Assembly: GCA_964548475.1 (NCBI GenBank)
Contig: CAZJRF010000085.1
Location: 1-8,839, forward strand
Length of the DNA: 8,839 nucleotides
From: VGBK01 sp964548475
GTDB taxonomy: Bacteria; Actinomycetota; Acidimicrobiia; Spongiisociales; UBA11373
Direction: 5' to 3'
In this document: positions 6,163 to 8,839 of the stretch, one piece after another
How positions within the stretch are numbered: the first letter of the stretch is position 1
Layout of the letters: each line of letters opens with the position of its first letter
Made by a program: the position numbers and the translations under genes
The notes under the pieces: model-generated
What the model was told of the DNA's origin: nothing
The model's input: only the letters and a program-made list of their open reading frames with translations
The model's database searches: none

Positions 6163-6753
6163 GTGAACACCAACGGAACCGTGACGGTCAAGAACGACAA
6201 GTACCGCCCGCGGGGCGACTTCCACCGCATCGAGCCCAACACTCCCATCCGCAGCGCCGACGAGGCGTGGAAGCTGCTGGGTGTGACCAACCCCCGGCAG
6301 ATGGTGTACATCCACTCCTACGGCGGCGAGGCGCCGTTCTTCGAGTCGTTGGCACGGGGGAGGCTGCTGGCGACCCGGTGCGACAACCCGGACTGCGACC
6401 TGCAGGGCACCGTCTACCAGCCGTTCCGCATCCACTGCATTGACTGCCTGGGCCGGAACACGGTGTTCGACATGACCGAACTGGCCCAGACGACGGCGCG
6501 GGTCCACACCTTCATGGTGTGTGAGAGGTCGGGCGCCTTCAACGTGCTGCCGACTCCGATCAAGTTCATCAACATCGAGTTCGATGGGGTGGCCACCATC
6601 TTGATGAGCTACCTGAGCGTGGGTGACCCGGCCATCGGCATGCGGGTGGTTCCTATCTTTCGCACGCTGGACCCGACTTACACCATCATCGACCTGTCCT
6701 GGGTGCCCGAGGGGACCGCGGCGGAGGACCTGCCCCAGGGGTTCAGCTTCTAG
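6163..6753 (+). CDS. DUF35 zinc-ribbon/OB-fold protein, partner of the thiolase-like enzyme
   Basis: 196-residue protein with a rubredoxin-like zinc ribbon (Cys73-x4-Cys78, Cys92-x2-Cys95), followed by an OB-fold region (about 100-180). This is the DUF35 architecture, known to bridge or complete active sites of thiolases (archaeal acetoacetyl-CoA thiolase/HMG-CoA synthase, BbsA-BbsB) and steroid aldolases (ChsH2 DUF35-Ltp2). The segment before the zinc ribbon, IHSYGGEAPFFESLARGRL, is the usual DUF35 entry helix ('PFWEGLARGEL'-like). An extra 45-50 residues at the N-terminus are not part of the standard domain. GTG 6163 is chosen for AGGAGG (6152-6157), five bases upstream, which overlaps the stop of the thiolase-like gene, so the two are translationally linked. 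It probably acts in a cytosolic heteromer with that protein. The stop codon shares a CTAG with the convergent gene. Confidence 0.9.
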   Translation: MNTNGTVTVKNDKYRPRGDFHRIEPNTPIRSADEAWKLLGVTNPRQMVYIHSYGGEAPFFESLARGRLLATRCDNPDCDLQGTVYQPFRIHCIDCLGRNTVFDMTELAQTTARVHTFMVCERSGAFNVLPTPIKFINIEFDGVATILMSYLSVGDPAIGMRVVPIFRTLDPTYTIIDLSWVPEGTAAEDLPQGFSF

Positions 6754-7775
6754 GGGGACGCGGCGTGTAGCACTGCGCACGCGCGCAGGGTGACCCATTT
6801 GGAGGGCTTGCCCTGGGCCTCGATGGGTACGGTGGTTTTGCCCGCATAGGCGTAGCGGTTGACCCAGCGTGCCCGGGCGTCCTGCAGGGTGATGAGCCAG
6901 GCCAGCGCCCTCTGTAAGCGCGGGTCGCGGGCGCGGCCTAGCTCGGCCAGCACCTCCAGCACCTGGAGCACGTCGGCCACGTAGCCGGAGGGGAAGCCGG
7001 GCTTGAACCAGGACGAGGAGGGCCTGGTGTTCCCGTAACCCATTGGGTAGTCGGCGTCGGCCGGGTCGCGGTAGAACAGGAATTGCACCCCGGCCTCGAT
7101 CGCCCGCCGCACGCGGGCAGTGCGGCGCCGGGGAGGGATGGCAGCCAGGGCGCGCAGCTCCTTCACCGCTCCCCAGGCGCAGGGGAGGCGGTCGTTGGCC
7201 CCGCAGGCGAACCCGGGGCCGGGCGTGGCCGCATACCAACGCTCCACGTCATCACCCAGGATGGTTCGGGCGGCCCAGTCGATGGCTGCCTGCGTCCGCT
7301 CGTCGTCAAGGTGCCCGAAGCGGATGAGAGCCCGCAGGAGGTTTCCGTTCAGGCAGTGGATCGCCGAAGATGGCGGTGGGTTCCTTTCCAGGTGGGACCC
7401 GGAGCAGCCGAACCCGCCCGCGGCGGTCGGGCACCACCGGAGCACGTAGCGGCAGGCGGCTTGGACTCCCTCGTCGGCGGGGTCCGCACCCAGTTGCTCC
7501 AGGAACATCAGGTTCCAGGCCGTGCCGCTGTACTTGGGCGCATAGCCGGGGCCCGGCTTCACCCACCAGCCGGCCGGGTCCTGGGCGGCGAGGATGCCCC
7601 GGATGGGATCCATCCGCATTGCCGCGGCTCGTGCCCGGACGACTTCCGGGTCGACGGGGGAGTGGCCCAGCAGCCGGATCATTGCCGCCGCTTGGACCGC
7701 CGGCGCCGATTCCTCCAGCAGCCAGGGGCGCGGGTCGGCATTGAGGAGGTCGAGCCAGGTGTCGCCCCCTGCCAT
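6750..7775 (-). CDS. alpha/alpha-toroid protein, squalene-cyclase/prenyltransferase-like, function unknown
   Basis: 341 residues, no signal peptide or membrane segment, rich in short helical repeats typical of the (alpha/alpha)6 terpenoid-cyclase/protein-prenyltransferase toroid. ILAAQDPAGWW (61-71) contains a QW-type QxxxGxW motif, and WLITLQDARARW (293-304) is a weaker second copy. Conserved-looking clusters are RWCPTAAGGFGCSGSH (113-128), IHCLNGNLLRALIRFG (139-154), which resembles the repeat-start consensus, and CGANDRLPCAWGAVKELRAL (191-210). There is no DxDD or other cyclase acid motif, and the length is about half that of a squalene-hopene cyclase, so cyclase activity is unlikely. His128, His140 and several Cys residues could bind a metal, but this is only a possibility. 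ATG 7775 lies 10 bases after the ZIP gene stop and has no clear Shine-Dalgarno, implying an operon or leaderless start. The toroid fold is inferred from motifs. Confidence 0.75.
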   Translation of the reverse strand: MAGGDTWLDLLNADPRPWLLEESAPAVQAAAMIRLLGHSPVDPEVVRARAAAMRMDPIRGILAAQDPAGWWVKPGPGYAPKYSGTAWNLMFLEQLGADPADEGVQAACRYVLRWCPTAAGGFGCSGSHLERNPPPSSAIHCLNGNLLRALIRFGHLDDERTQAAIDWAARTILGDDVERWYAATPGPGFACGANDRLPCAWGAVKELRALAAIPPRRRTARVRRAIEAGVQFLFYRDPADADYPMGYGNTRPSSSWFKPGFPSGYVADVLQVLEVLAELGRARDPRLQRALAWLITLQDARARWVNRYAYAGKTTVPIEAQGKPSKWVTLRACAVLHAASP

Positions 7776-7785
7776 GCCGCAGACT

Positions 7786-8604
7786 CTATCCCAGGGCCAC
7801 GTCGAGGATCATCATCACAATGAAGCCGCCGATGCTGGCCAGGGTGGCGATGTCCTCATTCCCGTTGCGCTGCGACTCGGGGATCAGCTCCTCGATCACC
7901 ACGTAGATCATCGCCCCGGCGGCGAAGGCGAGAGCGTAGGGGAGCAGCGGCCGGAAGGCCACCACCGCCGCCGCCCCGATGACCGCGGCGATCGGCTCGA
8001 CCACCGCCGACATCTGGCCGTACATGAAGGCCCGCAGGCGTGACAACCCGGCGGCCCGGACGGGCATGGACACCGCCGCCCCCTCGGGGAAGTTCTGGAT
8101 GGCGATGCCGAGGGTGAGGGCGACCGCCCCGGAGAGGGTGACGGCCCCGTCCAGCTCCAGCCCGGCTCCCACCGCCCCGAAGGCCACGCCCACCGCCAGG
8201 CCCTCGGGGATGTTGTGCAGGGTGATGGCGGTGACCAGCAGGGTGGTCCGGTGCCAATGGGTGGGCGGGCCCTCGACCGCCTCCGGAGGGTAGCCCGGGT
8301 GCAGGTGGGGCAGGACGGCATCCATCAGTCGCAGGAAGAAACCGCCGAGCACCAGACCCGACGCCGCCGGCAGCCAGGAGGGGATGCCGAGCGAGCCAGC
8401 CAGCTCGATGGCCGGGGCGAGCAGCGACCAGAAGCTAGCCGCCAGCATCACCCCGGCGGCGAAGCCCAGCATGACGTCGAGGAGGCGCTGGTTGAGCCGG
8501 CGCAGCAGCACCACGCCCGCCGCTCCCGCCGCGGTGACCGCCCAGGTCCCCAGGCCCCCCAGCAGAGCCTGGAGCACCGGCGACTGGGCTTCGAACCAGT
8601 GCAT
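7786..8604 (-). CDS. ZIP-family divalent metal transporter (ZupT/GufA type)
   Basis: 272-residue polytopic membrane protein that imports zinc or another divalent metal (Fe, Mn possible). Hydrophobic spans cover about residues 11-34, 41-64, 77-98, 120-145, 156-180, 197-217, 222-241 and 253-271, giving the eight-helix ZIP layout. The binuclear site signatures are HNIPEG (130-135) in TM4 and QNFPEG (170-175) in TM5, with Glu203 in TM6. These residues coordinate metal in the structurally known bacterial ZIP. The loop before TM4 has His100, His102, His116 and His118, a short version of the family's His-rich metal-sensing loop. The QNFPEG form points to the GufA subgroup; the metal cannot be read from sequence. 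ATG 8604 lacks a strong Shine-Dalgarno and could be leaderless. It is divergent from the gene at 8717 and is followed by the toroid gene in a likely two-gene operon. Confidence 0.93.
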   Translation of the reverse strand: MHWFEAQSPVLQALLGGLGTWAVTAAGAAGVVLLRRLNQRLLDVMLGFAAGVMLAASFWSLLAPAIELAGSLGIPSWLPAASGLVLGGFFLRLMDAVLPHLHPGYPPEAVEGPPTHWHRTTLLVTAITLHNIPEGLAVGVAFGAVGAGLELDGAVTLSGAVALTLGIAIQNFPEGAAVSMPVRAAGLSRLRAFMYGQMSAVVEPIAAVIGAAAVVAFRPLLPYALAFAAGAMIYVVIEELIPESQRNGNEDIATLASIGGFIVMMILDVALG

Positions 8605-8687
8605 GCGGGCGAGGTTAGTAAGGCCTCACCCGGGGAGAGGGGTGGGGTCCTGAGAGGGTGACGGGGGTGGGTTGGCGCCGGGGCATT

Positions 8688-8710
8688 CTGTCACTGCCTG
8701 TTGGTAGATA
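8688..8710 (+). promoter_or_regulatory. putative PafBC-type (RecA-independent DNA damage) promoter
   Basis: cTGTCACTG (8688-8696), an exact 8-base spacer, then TAGATA (8705-8710). This closely follows the mycobacterial RecA-NDp/PafBC motif tTGTCRGTG-N8-TAnnnT, with differences at the first base, one G to C, and the last -10 base. The GTG at 8717 lies six bases after the -10, right where transcription should begin, implying a leaderless mRNA. Homology to the motif is from memory; function is inferred. Confidence 0.45.
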
Positions 8711-8716
8711 TGAGGT

Positions 8717-8839
8717 GTGACCGTTGGAGTCTTCTGCGATGTCGGTCCTGCCCCTGGCGAAGAGGCCGGGTTGGCGCCGCTGTCGGGGTTGTCGGATCGG
8801 TGCCTGGTCGACGAGTTCCTGGACCTGCGCTGCCGGGTG
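8717..8839 (+). CDS. 5' end of an unidentified gene, possibly DUF222/13E12 HNH-type protein
   Basis: From GTG 8717 a frame stays open for 41 codons to the window edge. After a variable start (VTVGVFCDVGPAPGEE) it reads GLAPLSGLSDRCLVDEFLDLRCRV. The 'LsDxxLVdxf' helix resembles the opening of actinobacterial DUF222 (13E12-repeat) HNH-endonuclease-like proteins, which are repetitive in these genomes and DNA-damage inducible in mycobacteria. The PafBC-like motif just upstream fits that idea. No HNH motif is in view because the gene is cut. The start is chosen from the promoter spacing, not a Shine-Dalgarno. An overlapping frame from ATG 8710 is also open but gives an Arg/Pro-rich peptide typical of a shadow frame. 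Confidence 0.4.
   Translation, partial: MTVGVFCDVGPAPGEEAGLAPLSGLSDRCLVDEFLDLRCRV

Noticed and set aside
3760..7239. Long minus-strand open frames across the thiolase, DUF35 and toroid genes
   Set aside because: They run opposite or out of frame to genes with clear motifs and ribosome binding sites and encode low-complexity peptides.
7776..7792. Leaderless promoter (TAGAGT -10 on the minus strand) for the toroid gene
   Set aside because: The -10-like hexamer contains the ZIP stop codon, but no acceptable -35 sits 16-18 bases upstream; cotranscription with the ZIP gene is simpler.
8624..8647. Imperfect hairpin cctcaccc/gggtgggg in the spacer upstream of the ZIP gene
   Set aside because: It needs a G-T pair, lies in G-rich low-complexity DNA and has no matching copy in the window, so chance is likely.
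1..8839. CRISPR arrays, tRNA or rRNA genes, insertion sequences
   Set aside because: I saw no spaced direct repeats, tRNA cloverleaf signatures, rRNA segments, transposase motifs or terminal inverted repeats.

Overview
The window is a very GC-rich, densely packed actinobacterial-type chromosome segment. Supporting signs are GTG and TTG starts, stop/start overlaps, an Actinobacteria-style Tad pilus cluster, and promoter motifs resembling actinobacterial sigma-R and PafBC sites. Acidimicrobiia or a related lineage is my guess; no rRNA or marker gene is present to settle it.

Left end (1-573, minus): most of msrA, the peptide methionine sulfoxide reductase A gene, with its 3' end outside the window. 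A motif matching sigma-R/sigma-H oxidative-stress promoters lies directly upstream. The divergent spacer (574-726) also holds a perfect 14-bp hairpin and a sigma-70-like promoter facing right.

727-4605 (plus): a seven-gene Tad/Flp pilus operon. It encodes a CpaE/TadZ-like protein with a degenerate P-loop, the TadA motor ATPase, TadB and TadC membrane platform proteins, a small Flp-type prepilin, a TadE pseudopilin and a second TadE-like protein. Almost every junction overlaps, suggesting translational coupling. TadA would drive assembly on the TadB/TadC platform, with Flp as main subunit and the TadE proteins as minor subunits. No prepilin peptidase, CpaB or secretin gene is visible here.

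4717-6753 (plus): a two-gene operon encoding an SCP2-type thiolase-fold protein and a DUF35 zinc-ribbon/OB-fold partner, a known pairing for acyl-CoA thiolases and steroid side-chain aldolases. The thiolase nucleophile position appears to be Gly instead of Cys, so a non-thiolase C-C lyase (aldolase-like) activity is worth considering.

6750-8604 (minus): a ZIP-family metal transporter gene followed 10 nt later by an alpha/alpha-toroid (squalene-cyclase/prenyltransferase-like) protein of unknown role. The latter converges on the DUF35 gene, sharing a CTAG that supplies both stop codons.

Right end (8605-8839): a divergent spacer with a PafBC-type (RecA-independent DNA-damage) promoter-like motif placed for a leaderless transcript. 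It precedes an open frame that runs off the window and may be the start of a DUF222/13E12 HNH-type protein.
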